Shown here: positions 1-9,928 of the stretch, piece by piece
Layout of the letters: every line of letters starts with the position of its first letter
Position numbering within the stretch: the first letter of the stretch is position 1
Source of the DNA: Pseudomonadota bacterium
GTDB taxonomy: Bacteria; Desulfobacterota; Binatia; Binatales; Binataceae
Direction: 5' to 3'
NCBI GenBank assembly: GCA_021324755.1
Contig: JAJPIL010000014.1
Location: 310,001 to 374,000 of the forward strand
Length of the DNA stretch: 64,000 nucleotides
Program-made: the position numbers and the translations under genes
The notes under the pieces: generated by a model
What the model was told of the DNA's origin: nothing
Databases searched by the model: none
What the model saw: the letters and a program-made list of their open reading frames with translations, nothing else

Positions 1-907
<907 letters not shown>

Positions 908-1147
908 GTGAAGAAGTACACGGCATGGGTTTTGAGTTTTGCGCTTTTGACGGGTAATGCGGTTTGCGTATTGGCCCATCCCAAACAGGCTTTTGCTCAG
1001 GCGGCTCCGTCGCCTGAGGCAACTAACCCGCCTGCTCAACAACAGCCGGAGCAAGGCGAGGCGAAGAAGCACGAGCGCAAACACCGCAGACATCATGGTC
1101 GAAGACATAAGCGCGAACACCGCGAACACAAAGAAGATCAGCAGTAA
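908..1147 (+). CDS. Small exported histidine/arginine/lysine-rich protein, unknown function
   Basis: A 79-residue protein starting at GTG 908, chosen because AGGAGG lies at 896-901 with a six-base spacer. Residues 1-30 are a Sec signal peptide (KK, a hydrophobic stretch, then AFAQAA), with likely cleavage near residue 30. A short Pro/Gln linker follows. The last 30 residues are almost only His, Arg, Lys and Glu (for example KKHERKHRRHHGRRH at 53-67). Such tails can bind metals or polyanions, but no family is recognised and no function is claimed. It stands alone in its direction, and a hairpin with a T-run follows at 1206. The codons and ribosome binding site make it a convincing gene despite its size. 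Confidence 0.75.
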   Translation: MKKYTAWVLSFALLTGNAVCVLAHPKQAFAQAAPSPEATNPPAQQQPEQGEAKKHERKHRRHHGRRHKREHREHKEDQQ

Positions 1148-1545
1148 ATTGCGTGCCTGCGGTTAGCTTTGCTCTGGTGGCGTGGCTTGAGAGTGCCCCG
1201 ACGCCAAAGTGACGTCGTTTTAAAATCCGTCACTTTTTCGGGTGACGTTCTCCGAACGCGATGCCGGGTGCGAGAGGGGGCACTTTTCACCTTAGACGGT
1301 TCAGAGCCGAGCTATGATTTAAACCATACCCTAAACGGGTAAGCTTTAGGCGGCCCCGGGGTTTCATATGAGACGGCTCCAGGCGCTCCGATTTTCCCTG
1401 AATTAGGCGCAAGCCAAAAGGTGGATTTATTGGAAGGCAAGAGCTTTTGCTCGCCAAAGCATGGGCGGCACTCCTTCGGCGCAACAGCCTAATAACATGC
1501 TTGCGCTTGCGCCTGGCGCGCTCGCGTGATGGAGTAAAAACAACG
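1148..1545. other. Intergenic stretch between two exported-protein genes
   Basis: It holds the hairpin terminator at 1206-1238 for the upstream gene and presumably the promoter of the gene at 1546. No RNA gene and no credible reading frame is visible. The frame open from 1447 is best read as upstream extension of the next gene, since its signal peptide begins at 1546. Confidence 0.5.
1206..1238 (+). terminator. Rho-independent-like terminator
   Basis: A perfect nine-base stem, AAAGTGACG at 1206-1214 and CGTCACTTT at 1228-1236, with a 13-base loop, runs into a five-T tract (1234-1238). It begins 58 bases after the stop of the His-rich protein. The stem is only moderately GC-rich, so efficiency is uncertain. 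Confidence 0.5.
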
Positions 1546-2247
1546 ATGAGGTACTTTGCGTTCGGGGCACTAGCTTTGTTGGGTGCCTGTCTTATGGCGC
1601 CTTTAAGCTTCGCGCAGAGCGGGTCGCCAGCGGAAGCGTCGAAGAGTAACCCGCCAGCTGCGAAGGCCGCACCTAGCGGCAAACTTTCGGTGGACGAGGA
1701 CGTTCTTTTGCCGCTTGTCGGCATACCGGAAAAAGACTTTCGCGAAGCCCGTCGCCAGCTCAAGGTGGGTAATAAAAAAGCCGCCGCGGCTGATATACGT
1801 GCTGCCGCCTCTCTGATTCGCCTCGAGGCGGCTCGTCCAGACGCAGAAGATAAAGATAGCTTACTTTCGTCAGCTGCAGATTTGGACAAGCTTGCCCAAT
1901 CGGTCGAAAAAGGGGACGTAAAGTCGCCTAGTGAACTCAATCAAACCTTCGCAAAGGCCGACCTCGCCTTGGCAAGCCACTACCACATGATGGCCAAGGA
2001 TGAGCTTCTTCGTGGAAACAAAAGTAAGGCATTAGTATGGCTCACTGCTGCCACCGACTACATTAAAGATAGCGTCAGTTGGAGTAGCCGCGAGCTGAAG
2101 GAGGGTGGCGCGCCCCTTGTCAAGAAGATGCAAGATCTCGGCAACAAAATTGCCGCTGGAGCTAAATCAGCGACGGAAGCCACCGAAAGAGGTTTCGACG
2201 CGCTGGGTCAAGAAATCAAGAACCTGGCGGCCAAGGTTTCTCAATAG
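1546..2247 (+). CDS. Exported alpha-helical protein, unknown function
   Basis: A 233-residue protein from ATG 1546, with GGAG at 1531-1534. The open frame extends to 1447, but the signal peptide (MRYFAFGALALLGAC...SFAQS) begins here. Cleavage could be by signal peptidase I after SFA. A lipoprotein site at the preceding LLGAC is less canonical (Gly at -2). The mature part has a short Pro/Ala/Ser-rich lead, then amphipathic helices rich in Ala, Lys and Asp. These include two related segments, QLKVGNKKAAAADIRAAA and ELLRGNKSKALVWLTAA, that look like helical repeats. The fold loosely recalls YfdX-type periplasmic proteins, which is only a structural guess. It lies with two other exported proteins. 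Confidence 0.75.
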   Translation: MRYFAFGALALLGACLMAPLSFAQSGSPAEASKSNPPAAKAAPSGKLSVDEDVLLPLVGIPEKDFREARRQLKVGNKKAAAADIRAAASLIRLEAARPDAEDKDSLLSSAADLDKLAQSVEKGDVKSPSELNQTFAKADLALASHYHMMAKDELLRGNKSKALVWLTAATDYIKDSVSWSSRELKEGGAPLVKKMQDLGNKIAAGAKSATEATERGFDALGQEIKNLAAKVSQ

Positions 2248-2446
2248 GTTCGAATGGTTAACACATTGCGCTTAAGCGAGCACCGGAATGGATGGCTCTG
2301 AAATTCTTGCTCCAGATTAGGCGTAGATTCGCTTCCACTTCCGATATTTGAACCGCTGGCAATCCACGTGCCGGCGTCTGGTTCGCCAGCTCGTCTTTGC
2401 CGCTTAGGTGGAAAGTTCAATTGCGGGCGTCCAACGGGAGTGGTCC

Positions 2447-2983
2447 ATGATGTCGGTAAACCGCTTTGCCGGCTTGCGCCTGGCGCTTCTTCGGTCGATC
2501 GAGGCAGCTTTCGCCCTGTGGACAGCCTTGACGGTGAGCGGGTGTGAATGGGCAAATCGAATCGCCGGAGTTTCACCCCAACAGACAGTCCAACAACTTG
2601 GGCGTCAACAGCAAGTTCAGTTGGTAGAGAATCGCCTAATCGACGCCGGATTCAAAGCGATCTCAGCGAAGTCACCAGAAGACTTCAACAAAATTCAGTC
2701 GCTGCCGCCGCTTGAACTTACCTACCGAATCGATGCTACGGGTAAGCTCGTCTACTACTACGCGGACCCCTACTATTGTTATTGTTTGTTTCGCGGGGAC
2801 GAGGCAGCTTACCAACGCTACGAGGCCATGAAGACCAGTGCTCAGCAGGCACGCAGCGAGTCCCACGCCGAGGCCATAAGAAAGGCGGAGGAGAAAGCCA
2901 CCGAAGCGCAAACGATGGGGCCGTTTGGAATCGATAGTCCTTTCGGCGGCGCAGGACCTGGTGCAAGCTTTTTCGCTTATTGA
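2447..2983 (+). CDS. Putative lipoprotein with Tyr/Cys-rich central motif, unknown function
   Basis: A 178-residue protein. The start at ATG 2447 (or the adjacent ATG 2450) follows CGGGAG with a six-base spacer; an open frame to GTG 2408 lacks this. Residues 1-33 form a signal peptide ending in a lipobox, TVSGC, so the mature protein should begin with a lipidated Cys. The centre carries a striking segment, YYYADPYYCYCLFRGDEAAY, with two Cys one residue apart. After it comes a helix rich in Ala, Glu and Lys and a Gly/Pro/Phe-rich tail. It ends 86 bases before the convergent stop of lepB. No family is recognised. Confidence 0.7.
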   Translation: MMSVNRFAGLRLALLRSIEAAFALWTALTVSGCEWANRIAGVSPQQTVQQLGRQQQVQLVENRLIDAGFKAISAKSPEDFNKIQSLPPLELTYRIDATGKLVYYYADPYYCYCLFRGDEAAYQRYEAMKTSAQQARSESHAEAIRKAEEKATEAQTMGPFGIDSPFGGAGPGASFFAY

Positions 2984-3068
2984 AAGAAAGTCTCGGCGTT
3001 CTGTTTGGAGTAGCGGCGCAAAAGCGCGATCTAGAACTGCGCGGCCCGCGGTGGCTTGAATCGAAGGT

Positions 3069-3797
3069 TTACTCGATCAGTTTGCCGATTCTACTCCAGC
3101 GTACTTTCGGTAGTCCTTGCGCGTCATCGTCCCATGACCAGTAGATTATTACCGCTCGGCCCTCGACGTCGTTGACGTCTACGAAGCCCCAGAACCGGCT
3201 ATCATAGCTCTGGTCGCGGTTGTCCCCCATCACGAAAATCTTACCTGGCGGCACCACTTCAGGCCCAAAGTCGCCGTACAACCGCGCCGCGGACATAGGA
3301 CTGTTCGAGGAGAGTCTGCTGTAATGGGCGTGAGAATCGGCAATCTTGTGGTCGTTGATGTATACCTGCGTGCCACGCACCTCGACCTTGTCGCCCGCAA
3401 GGGCTATGACTCGTTTAATGAAGTCCTTGCTCCGGTCCTTTGGGAAAACAAAAACGATCACATCCCCTCGATGGATCGAGCCGAAGCGGACTACGTAACG
3501 GCCCAGACTCAAGCCAGGGAACTGGAAGCCGAAGATCGAGTCCGGCATTCGCAGTCCGTAAGCGACCTTGTTAACCAGAATATGGTCTCCGATAAGCAAA
3601 GTTGGTTCCATCGAGCCGGAAGGAATCTTGTAAGCCTGAAGCAGAAAGGTTCGAATGATTAGCGCCAAAATAGCCGCGACCGCAAGCGCCTCGGCGTACT
3701 CGCGGTAAATTGACTTCGAGGCTTGGACAGGTCTTGCCCGGTCGCGTTGAGCTTCGGCGTTGGAATGCGTCTGAGGATCGGGTACAGGTTCACCCAT
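3069..3797 (-). CDS. lepB: Signal peptidase I
   Basis: A membrane serine protease that removes Sec and Tat signal peptides in the periplasm. In 242 residues it has a cytosolic lead, one transmembrane helix at about 33-50, then the family boxes. These are IPSGSMEPTL with nucleophile Ser62, the DFIKRVIAL box with general-base Lys128, and GDNRDQSYDSRFWG near 192-205. A second membrane helix, as in E. coli LepB, is not evident, as in many non-enteric enzymes. It begins six bases after the lepA stop, the common lepA-lepB operon. Exported proteins in this window (XoxF, XoxJ-cytochrome, SorA) would be its substrates. Confidence 0.96.
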   Translation of the reverse strand: MGEPVPDPQTHSNAEAQRDRARPVQASKSIYREYAEALAVAAILALIIRTFLLQAYKIPSGSMEPTLLIGDHILVNKVAYGLRMPDSIFGFQFPGLSLGRYVVRFGSIHRGDVIVFVFPKDRSKDFIKRVIALAGDKVEVRGTQVYINDHKIADSHAHYSRLSSNSPMSAARLYGDFGPEVVPPGKIFVMGDNRDQSYDSRFWGFVDVNDVEGRAVIIYWSWDDDAQGLPKVRWSRIGKLIE

Positions 3798-3803
3798 AAC
3801 TTT

Positions 3804-5606
3804 TCAGTCTCCTACCTTAAGCAGCGCTAAAAAAGCTTCTTGAGGCACTTCCACGCGCCCTAGCCGTTTCATTCGCCGCTTGCCTTCTTTCTGCTTTTCT
3901 AACAGTTTACGCTTGCGCGTAACGTCGCCTCCATAGCATTTGGCGGTGACGTTTTTGCGCATCGGTTTTACGCTTTCGCGCGCGATAACTTTCGAACCGA
4001 TCGCCGCCTGAATTACCACCTCGAACATCTGGCGAGGTATCAATTCGCGCATCTTCTCGCACAGCGCGCGCCCGCGCTCGTACGCCTTGTCGCGATGGAC
4101 GATGGTGGAAAGAGCGTCGATCGTTTCGCCATTAAGCTTAATATCCAGTTTAACCAGAGGGTTGGGTCGGAAGTCCAGAAACTCATAATCGAGTGAAGCG
4201 TAGCCTTGACTTACCGATTTCAGCCGATCGTAAAAGTCGAGCGCAACCTCAGCTAGCGGCAGCTCATACACCAGGATGGCACGCCTTTCGCTCGCAAATT
4301 TCAACTCGCGCTGAATTCCGCGGCGAGATTCGCAAAGCTTTATCACCGGCCCCAGGAATTCCGCTGGTACGTGGATGGAGGCAAGAATGTAGGGTTCTTC
4401 GATCGCTTCAATGATGCCTGGATTCGGCATCCGCGTGGGATTGTCGATAACTATTGTTTGGCCGTCGCGCGTTCGGATGCGGTACTCGACCGTAGGGGCA
4501 GTTACGATAAGGCTTTGTCCGAACTCGCGTTCCAACCGCTCCTGCACGATATCCATGTGCAGCAGCCCTAGAAAGCCCGCTCTGAAACCGAACCCAAGAG
4601 CTTGAGAGGTTTCGGGTTCGGCAACGAAGCTTGCGTCGTTCAGTCTCAGCTTCTCGATCGCCTCGCGCAAAGCTTCATAATGGTTGGCGTCGGTTGGGTA
4701 AAGCCCAGCGAATACCATGGGCTTGAGTTTTTTGAATCCGGGAAGCGGCTGCTCGGCGGGACGTTCTGCGTCGGTGAGCGTGTCGCCTACGCGCATGTCG
4801 GCCAGATGCTTGATTCCAGCCGTCACTGCTCCCACTTCGCCACAGGCGAGAGTGTCGGTCGGTTGCGAATGAGGCGTGAAATACTCGAGCTTGGTTATCT
4901 CCCCCGTCTTGCCGCTGCCTTTGAGCAGAACTTTCATCCCGACACGTAGCTCGCCGTCGAACACGCGCACAAGCCCGATCGCCCCTGAATAAGAGTCGTA
5001 CCAACTGTCGAAAATCAAGGCTCGAGTCGGCGCATTCGGATTGCATCGTGGCGGAGGAATCCTTTTGATGATAGCTTCGAGGACGTCGTCGATTCCGATG
5101 CCCAGCTTCGCGCTCACCAGCAGAGCATCTTGCGCGTTAAGCCCGATAACCTCCTCGATTTCCTTCCGAGTCCGGTCGATATCTGCGCTCGGCAAGTCGA
5201 TTTTATTGATCACGGGAATGATCTCGAGGCCGTGGTCTATCGCTAGATAGACGTTGGCCAAAGTCTGCGCTTCAACGCCCTGACTTGCATCGACAACCAA
5301 GAGCGCGCCCTCGCAAGCTGCAAGGCTGCGCGAAACTTCGTAGGCAAAGTCCACGTGCCCTGGTGTGTCTATGAGGTTAAGTACGTACGTGCGTCCGTCC
5401 TTGGCCGTATAGTTGAGGCGCACAGTTCGCGCTTTGATCGTGATTCCCCGTTCACGCTCCAGTTCCATCGAATCGAGGAACTGGTCTTGGAACTCGCGCG
5501 GAGAAACCGCGCCCGTGCGCTCGAGCAGGCGGTCGGCAAGCGTCGATTTGCCATGATCGATGTGGGCGATGATAGAGAAATTGCGGATCAGCTTCGGGTC
5601 GGTCAT
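3804..5606 (-). CDS. lepA: Elongation factor 4 (ribosomal back-translocase GTPase)
   Basis: EF4/LepA is a ribosome-binding translational GTPase involved in ribosome assembly and in rescuing mis-translocated ribosomes. The 600-residue length matches the family. I use ATG 5606, giving [22 protein letters not shown], rather than a TTG six codons upstream, since homologues start here. G1 is AHIDHGKST at 14-22, G3 DTPGH at 80-84 and G4 NKID at 134-137. The C-terminal basic domain ([19 protein letters not shown]) typical of LepA is present. It heads lepA-lepB, 117 bases after the epimerase gene. Confidence 0.97.
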   Translation of the reverse strand: MTDPKLIRNFSIIAHIDHGKSTLADRLLERTGAVSPREFQDQFLDSMELERERGITIKARTVRLNYTAKDGRTYVLNLIDTPGHVDFAYEVSRSLAACEGALLVVDASQGVEAQTLANVYLAIDHGLEIIPVINKIDLPSADIDRTRKEIEEVIGLNAQDALLVSAKLGIGIDDVLEAIIKRIPPPRCNPNAPTRALIFDSWYDSYSGAIGLVRVFDGELRVGMKVLLKGSGKTGEITKLEYFTPHSQPTDTLACGEVGAVTAGIKHLADMRVGDTLTDAERPAEQPLPGFKKLKPMVFAGLYPTDANHYEALREAIEKLRLNDASFVAEPETSQALGFGFRAGFLGLLHMDIVQERLEREFGQSLIVTAPTVEYRIRTRDGQTIVIDNPTRMPNPGIIEAIEEPYILASIHVPAEFLGPVIKLCESRRGIQRELKFASERRAILVYELPLAEVALDFYDRLKSVSQGYASLDYEFLDFRPNPLVKLDIKLNGETIDALSTIVHRDKAYERGRALCEKMRELIPRQMFEVVIQAAIGSKVIARESVKPMRKNVTAKCYGGDVTRKRKLLEKQKEGKRRMKRLGRVEVPQEAFLALLKVGD

Positions 5607-5723
5607 GGGTAAGTTATGCCGCAAGCGGACCTATGATGCAGTTCGTTGTGCGCATTTATCCGATTGCAAGCTCGCAGAAGCTTTTTAGCGCTTTTCAGCG
5701 AAACGATAAATGCGCAGTGCGCG

Positions 5724-6686
5724 CTAGCGTGCGGTGGTATCTGTGGCGCCGGGCGCTGAAAGAAGCGAGCGATAATATTCAAGCGTTCGCTTAAGGCCAT
5801 CGTACAGCGTCGTGCGCGGCTGCCAATCGAGCAGTTGCCGTGCAAGAGCCGGCGAGATCGCCGAGCGCATCTGCTCACCCGGTCGCGGACTGTCGTAAAC
5901 AGGCGCTGCCTTGACGCCAGCGAGTTCGGCTAACGTTTGGTAGAGGTGGTTTACGCTGGTTTCGACTCCAGTGCCAATGTTGACGACGGCAGCTGGCCCG
6001 CCCTTATCTAGCGCTGCTAAATTGGCGCGCACCACGTCGTCCACAAACACGTAGTCGCGGGTTTGCTCGCCGCTGCCGAAGATGACCGCTCGAGTACCGC
6101 TAAGCAATCGGCTGCAAAAAATTGCCACCACGCCGGCCTCGCCGTGAGGATCCTGGCGCGGCCCGTAAACATTGGCGTAGCGCAGCGAGACGTACTCGAT
6201 TCCGTACTCGACGTGGTAGAAATGCAGGTAAGCTTCGCTTGCCAGTTTGGCAACGCCGTACGGACTGACTGGCTGGCACGGATGGTCTTCGGCGCACGGA
6301 AAAACTTTCTGCTCGCCGTAGATAGCGCCTCCACTCGAGGCAAAAACCACCCGTTTAAGCCCGTTTCGGCGCCCTGCTTCCATCAAATTTAGCAAACCCA
6401 CCAAATTAATCTCGCAGTCTTCCAGAGGGTTCTTGACCGAGCGCCGCACGTCTATTTGCGCGGCAAGGTGAACCAATATTTCCGGTCGCTCCTTGGCGAA
6501 CAGTGCGTCAATCGCGTCTCGGTCACGCACGTCGGCTTGATAGAAACGCGCGTTGGGGTTGAGGTTTTGGGCCTTGCCCGTGGACAGATTATCCAGCGCG
6601 ATAACGTCATGGAAGCGCGCCTTGAGTAGCGCGTCAACCGTGTGCGAGCCGATAAAGCCGGCGGCGCCAGTAACCAGGATGCGCAT
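5724..6686 (-). CDS. NAD-dependent epimerase/dehydratase, UDP-glucose 4-epimerase-like
   Basis: An extended short-chain dehydrogenase of 320 residues that probably interconverts C4 epimers of a UDP-sugar in the cytosol. The NAD-binding motif GAAGFIGSH is at residues 7-15. DNLSTG follows the second strand, and the catalytic Tyr/Lys pair is in SPYGVAKLASE. SSGGAIYGE supplies the Ser/Thr position, and the ESVNHLYQ-type substrate region is near the C-terminus. GAGGAG lies seven bases before ATG 6686. It follows UDP-glucose dehydrogenase by 14 bases, so UDP-glucuronate to UDP-galacturonate epimerisation is a reasonable alternative to GalE activity. The exact substrate cannot be read from sequence. 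Confidence 0.88.
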   Translation of the reverse strand: MRILVTGAAGFIGSHTVDALLKARFHDVIALDNLSTGKAQNLNPNARFYQADVRDRDAIDALFAKERPEILVHLAAQIDVRRSVKNPLEDCEINLVGLLNLMEAGRRNGLKRVVFASSGGAIYGEQKVFPCAEDHPCQPVSPYGVAKLASEAYLHFYHVEYGIEYVSLRYANVYGPRQDPHGEAGVVAIFCSRLLSGTRAVIFGSGEQTRDYVFVDDVVRANLAALDKGGPAAVVNIGTGVETSVNHLYQTLAELAGVKAAPVYDSPRPGEQMRSAISPALARQLLDWQPRTTLYDGLKRTLEYYRSLLSAPGATDTTAR

Positions 6687-6700
6687 CGTGCCGCTCCTCT

Positions 6701-8008
6701 TTAGATTGGCCGCCGTCCGATAGAGTAGTAGCGAAACTGCAGAGCACGCATTAGTTCTGGATTATACAGGTTTCTTCCATCGAATATCACGGGCTGCTTG
6801 AGCGAAGCGCGAATCCGCTGAAAATTGGGATGCCTGAACTCGTTCCATTCGGTCAAGATTAGCAATGCGTCGGCTCCTTCCAGAGCTTCGTAATTGTGTT
6901 CATGATAGGTAATTCGGTCGCCAAAGATGCGGCGCGCGTTTTTTAAAGCCTCAGGATCATGAGCCCTGATTGCGGCGCCGGCGGCTAGCAGTTCCTCGAT
7001 GATGGTGATCGAAGGCGCCTCGCGCATATCGTCGGTGCGCGGCTTGAAGGCTAGGCCCCAGACCGCGAACGTGCGACCTTTGAGGTTTTCACCGAAGTGC
7101 GCTTTGACTCGCTTGACGATCAGGAACCTTTGCCCAAGGTTGATTTCCTCAGCCGCTTTGAGCAGGCGGAAATCTAGGTCGTGCTCTGCGGCCATGTGTA
7201 TCAAAGCGCGCACGTCCTTCGGGAAACATGACCCGCCATAACCGATGCCTGGAAAGAGGAATTGCGAGCCGATGCGCCTGTCCGAGGCCATCCCAAGCCG
7301 CACCTCGTCGATCTCCGCTCCCATCGCTTCGCACAAGTTGGCGATCGCGTTTATAAACGACACGCGCAACGCAAGCATCGCGTTGCACGCGTACTTGGTG
7401 AGCTCGGCGGAGCGGGGATCCATCACCAGAATCGGGTTTCCGGTGCGCACGAACGGCGCGAAAAGCTCTTTCAGGATCGCGGTTGCGCGCTGGCTGCGGC
7501 TACCGATGACGACGCGGTCGGGGCGAGTGAAATCCTCGATCGCCGAGCCCTCTTTGAGAAACTCCGGACAGGAGCAAACATCGCAAGGGTGCGAAGTTAA
7601 ACGACCTACCATCTCCGAAATCTGATCGCAGGTCCCCACAGGCACGGTGCTTCGGATGGCGATTACGTGGTAACCGGTAATAGCCCTAGCGATGTCTTCC
7701 GCGGCTCTCATCACCGCGCCCGTATCGGCGTTGCCGGCGGGTGCCGACGGCGTTCCGGCGGCGACGAACGACACCGCTGACTCGGCGACCGCTGGTGCAA
7801 GCTCGCACGAGAACGCAAGGCGGCCTTCCCGCAGATTACGCGCCACGAGCTCCCTAAGTCCCGGCTCGTAAATGGGTAGGTCCGCTTTTTGAAGCCGGGC
7901 GATTCGTTCGCGGTCGATATCGACGCATATCACTTCGTTGCCGCTTTCAGCTAGGCAGGTTGCGGTGACCAGTCCGACGTATCCAGCGCCAACCACCGTG
8001 ATGTTCAT
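6701..8008 (-). CDS. ugd: UDP-glucose 6-dehydrogenase
   Basis: It oxidises UDP-glucose to UDP-glucuronate with two NAD+, a precursor for surface polysaccharides and lipid A sugars. The 435 residues have the family order. The N-terminal Rossmann motif is GAGYVGL at 7-13, the substrate loop is CPEFLKEGSAIEDF at 147-160, and nucleophile Cys261 is in GYGGSCFPKD. The central helix carries ELTKYACNA, and the C-terminal domain has WGLAFKPRTDDMREAPS. GGAGG lies just before ATG 8008. It is read between the GT2 glycosyltransferase (22 bases upstream) and the epimerase, which points to a sugar-modification pathway for an envelope glycan. Confidence 0.95.
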   Translation of the reverse strand: MNITVVGAGYVGLVTATCLAESGNEVICVDIDRERIARLQKADLPIYEPGLRELVARNLREGRLAFSCELAPAVAESAVSFVAAGTPSAPAGNADTGAVMRAAEDIARAITGYHVIAIRSTVPVGTCDQISEMVGRLTSHPCDVCSCPEFLKEGSAIEDFTRPDRVVIGSRSQRATAILKELFAPFVRTGNPILVMDPRSAELTKYACNAMLALRVSFINAIANLCEAMGAEIDEVRLGMASDRRIGSQFLFPGIGYGGSCFPKDVRALIHMAAEHDLDFRLLKAAEEINLGQRFLIVKRVKAHFGENLKGRTFAVWGLAFKPRTDDMREAPSITIIEELLAAGAAIRAHDPEALKNARRIFGDRITYHEHNYEALEGADALLILTEWNEFRHPNFQRIRASLKQPVIFDGRNLYNPELMRALQFRYYSIGRRPI

Positions 8009-8030
8009 CGAGCCTCCAGCTTTAAAACCG

Positions 8031-8972
8031 CTAAAGTTCTTCCTTGACTACGTAAATGGGCTTGTCTTGCGCCTCGTAGTAGATTCGGGTCAGCATCTCA
8101 GCGAGCAGGCCCAAACTGATGAACTGAACGCCCACCACCAAAAGCAGCACTGCCAGCAAGAGAGCTGGCCGACGCGCCAGCGAATAGCCGAGGGCGACTT
8201 TTTCGAAAACCAGCACCGAGGTCCAAAGGCCGCCGAGGGTGGCGAGAATTACGCCTATCGTGCCGAAGACCTGGATGGGGCGCGTCGAGTAACCGGAAAG
8301 AAACATCACCGTCATCAGGTCGAGCAGCGTGCGGATAACGCGCGACATGCCGTATTTGGAGTGGCCTGTCTGGCGGGGGCGAAAACGCACCGGTACTTCG
8401 CATACGCGGGCTCCTAGCTGCTGAGCGATGAAGGGAATAAAGCGATGCATCTCGCCGTAAAGACGAATTTGTTTCGCGATCTCTCTGCGGTAGGCCTTCA
8501 ACGTGCAGCCGTAGTCGTGCAACTTAAGGCCGGTGATACAAGAAATGATCAGATTGGCCGCCACGGACGGCAACCGGCGCGTCAAATAAGCGTTCTTCCA
8601 CCGGTCCACTCGCCATCCGGTCACCAGATCGTAGCCCTGCTCCTCCAGAATTCTGAGCAGTGTGGGAATATCCTGGGGATCGTTTTCTCGGTCTGCGTCG
8701 ATCGTTACTATGACCTCGCCCTGGGCGTTTTTAAGGCCGCAGGCGAGCGCCGCAGTCTGCCCACAGTTGCGAGCCAGACGCAGCGCTCTCACTCGCGCGT
8801 CGCGCGCTTTAAGTTCGCGCAGCACTGCGTCGCCGTTATCTGTGCTGCCGTCGTCGATGAACAGCACCTCCCATGAGCGTCCGAGCGACTCGAGCACGCG
8901 CTTCAACTCCTCGTACAGGGGAACCAAATTGTCGCGTTCGTTGAAGACGGGAATCACTACTGAGAGGTCCAT
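8031..8972 (-). CDS. GT2 glycosyltransferase, polyprenyl-phosphate sugar transferase type
   Basis: A 313-residue family-2 glycosyltransferase resembling ArnC, GtrB and dolichol-phosphate mannose synthase. These move a sugar from a nucleotide donor to a polyprenyl phosphate on the inner membrane face. The GT-A domain begins MDLSVVIPVFNERDNL and has FIDDGSTDN for donor binding and DADRENDPQD for metal. It is followed by RFRPRQTGHSKYG, typical of the polyprenyl group. Two hydrophobic helices lie at roughly 234-256 and 266-292. Its start overlaps the 3' end of the PfkB gene by 16 bases with no clear ribosome binding site of its own, so translation is probably coupled. Confidence 0.9.
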   Translation of the reverse strand: MDLSVVIPVFNERDNLVPLYEELKRVLESLGRSWEVLFIDDGSTDNGDAVLRELKARDARVRALRLARNCGQTAALACGLKNAQGEVIVTIDADRENDPQDIPTLLRILEEQGYDLVTGWRVDRWKNAYLTRRLPSVAANLIISCITGLKLHDYGCTLKAYRREIAKQIRLYGEMHRFIPFIAQQLGARVCEVPVRFRPRQTGHSKYGMSRVIRTLLDLMTVMFLSGYSTRPIQVFGTIGVILATLGGLWTSVLVFEKVALGYSLARRPALLLAVLLLVVGVQFISLGLLAEMLTRIYYEAQDKPIYVVKEEL

Positions 8973-9880
8973 CGCGAGCAGTAGCTGTCGGTGATCTGTT
9001 TGAAGGCGCGATGGCGCTGGTCGATATCTTCCCAGGTGAGCGTCGCCAAGCGGCCTAAGGAGAAGCCCTCGATGGCAAACGAAGCGACTACGCAGCCATA
9101 GACCGAGGCTGCTCGGCGGACCTCTTCGGTCAACCGTCCTACACGCGCGACGTAGCCCATAAAGGCTCCGGCAAAGGCGTCGCCGGCTCCAGTCGGGTCG
9201 ACCACCTCTTCGACGGGATAGGCCGGGGCGACAAACATCCCCTCCGGCCCCACCAGCAGAACGCCAGCTTCGCCACGCTTGATTACGACGGTTGTGGGAC
9301 CCATTTTGGCGATCGCGCGGCCCGCCTTGACCAGATTATGCTCTCCAGAAAGCATCCGCGCCTCGTCGTCGTTCAGCATCAGCACATTGATTCGCTTGAG
9401 AAGCCGCACCAGTCCGTTGCGCTCGTTTTCGATCCAGTGGTTCATGGTGTCCGCCCCAACTACCTTGGGGCTGACCATTTGATCCAGCACATATGCCTGA
9501 AGCTCAGGCGATATGTTAGCCAAGAACAGGTAGTCGCTCCGCTGCTGGTCGGGCAGTAATTTGGGTTTAAACTCAGCGAATACGTTGAGCTCGAGCTTGA
9601 GCGTTTCTCGCTTGTTCATGTCATCGGAGTAACGCGCTGTCCAACGAAAAGTCTTGCCCTCTCGTCGCTCCAGTCCGCGCAGATCGATCGAGCGGTCGGC
9701 GAACAGTTTGTAGTCGTCAGGGGAGAAGTCGGAGCCAACCGTTGCAACCACGCTAACTGGGGAGAAGAACCGCGCGGCCAAGGCGAAGAAGGTCGCCGAG
9801 CCGCCCAAGACATCGTTTACAAGGCCGAACCTAGTTTCGACGGTGTCATAGCCGATTGTACCCACGACGACAACGCTCAT
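8957..9880 (-). CDS. PfkB-family sugar/nucleoside kinase
   Basis: A ribokinase-like ATP-dependent kinase of 307 residues. The PfkB signature 2, DPTGAGDAFAGAFMG, carries the catalytic Asp and anion hole. The N-terminal signature is reduced to LGGSATFFALAA near residues 25-36. The short lid sequence resembles the kinases annotated as sugar or adenosine kinases. It follows methylthioadenosine phosphorylase by 48 bases. A role in purine or pentose salvage beside that enzyme is plausible, but the substrate is not decided by sequence. The downstream glycosyltransferase overlaps its end. Confidence 0.85.
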   Translation of the reverse strand: MSVVVVGTIGYDTVETRFGLVNDVLGGSATFFALAARFFSPVSVVATVGSDFSPDDYKLFADRSIDLRGLERREGKTFRWTARYSDDMNKRETLKLELNVFAEFKPKLLPDQQRSDYLFLANISPELQAYVLDQMVSPKVVGADTMNHWIENERNGLVRLLKRINVLMLNDDEARMLSGEHNLVKAGRAIAKMGPTTVVIKRGEAGVLLVGPEGMFVAPAYPVEEVVDPTGAGDAFAGAFMGYVARVGRLTEEVRRAASVYGCVVASFAIEGFSLGRLATLTWEDIDQRHRAFKQITDSYCSRWTSQ

Positions 9881-9928
9881 GTGTTTTCTCGTACCTTCGT
9901 TCAGTGGAGCTCGATGCGGCAGGCGTAG

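Noticed and set aside
1287-1940. 217-codon open frame on the minus strand
   Set aside because: Overlaps the exported helical protein; Ser/Arg-rich composition typical of a shadow.
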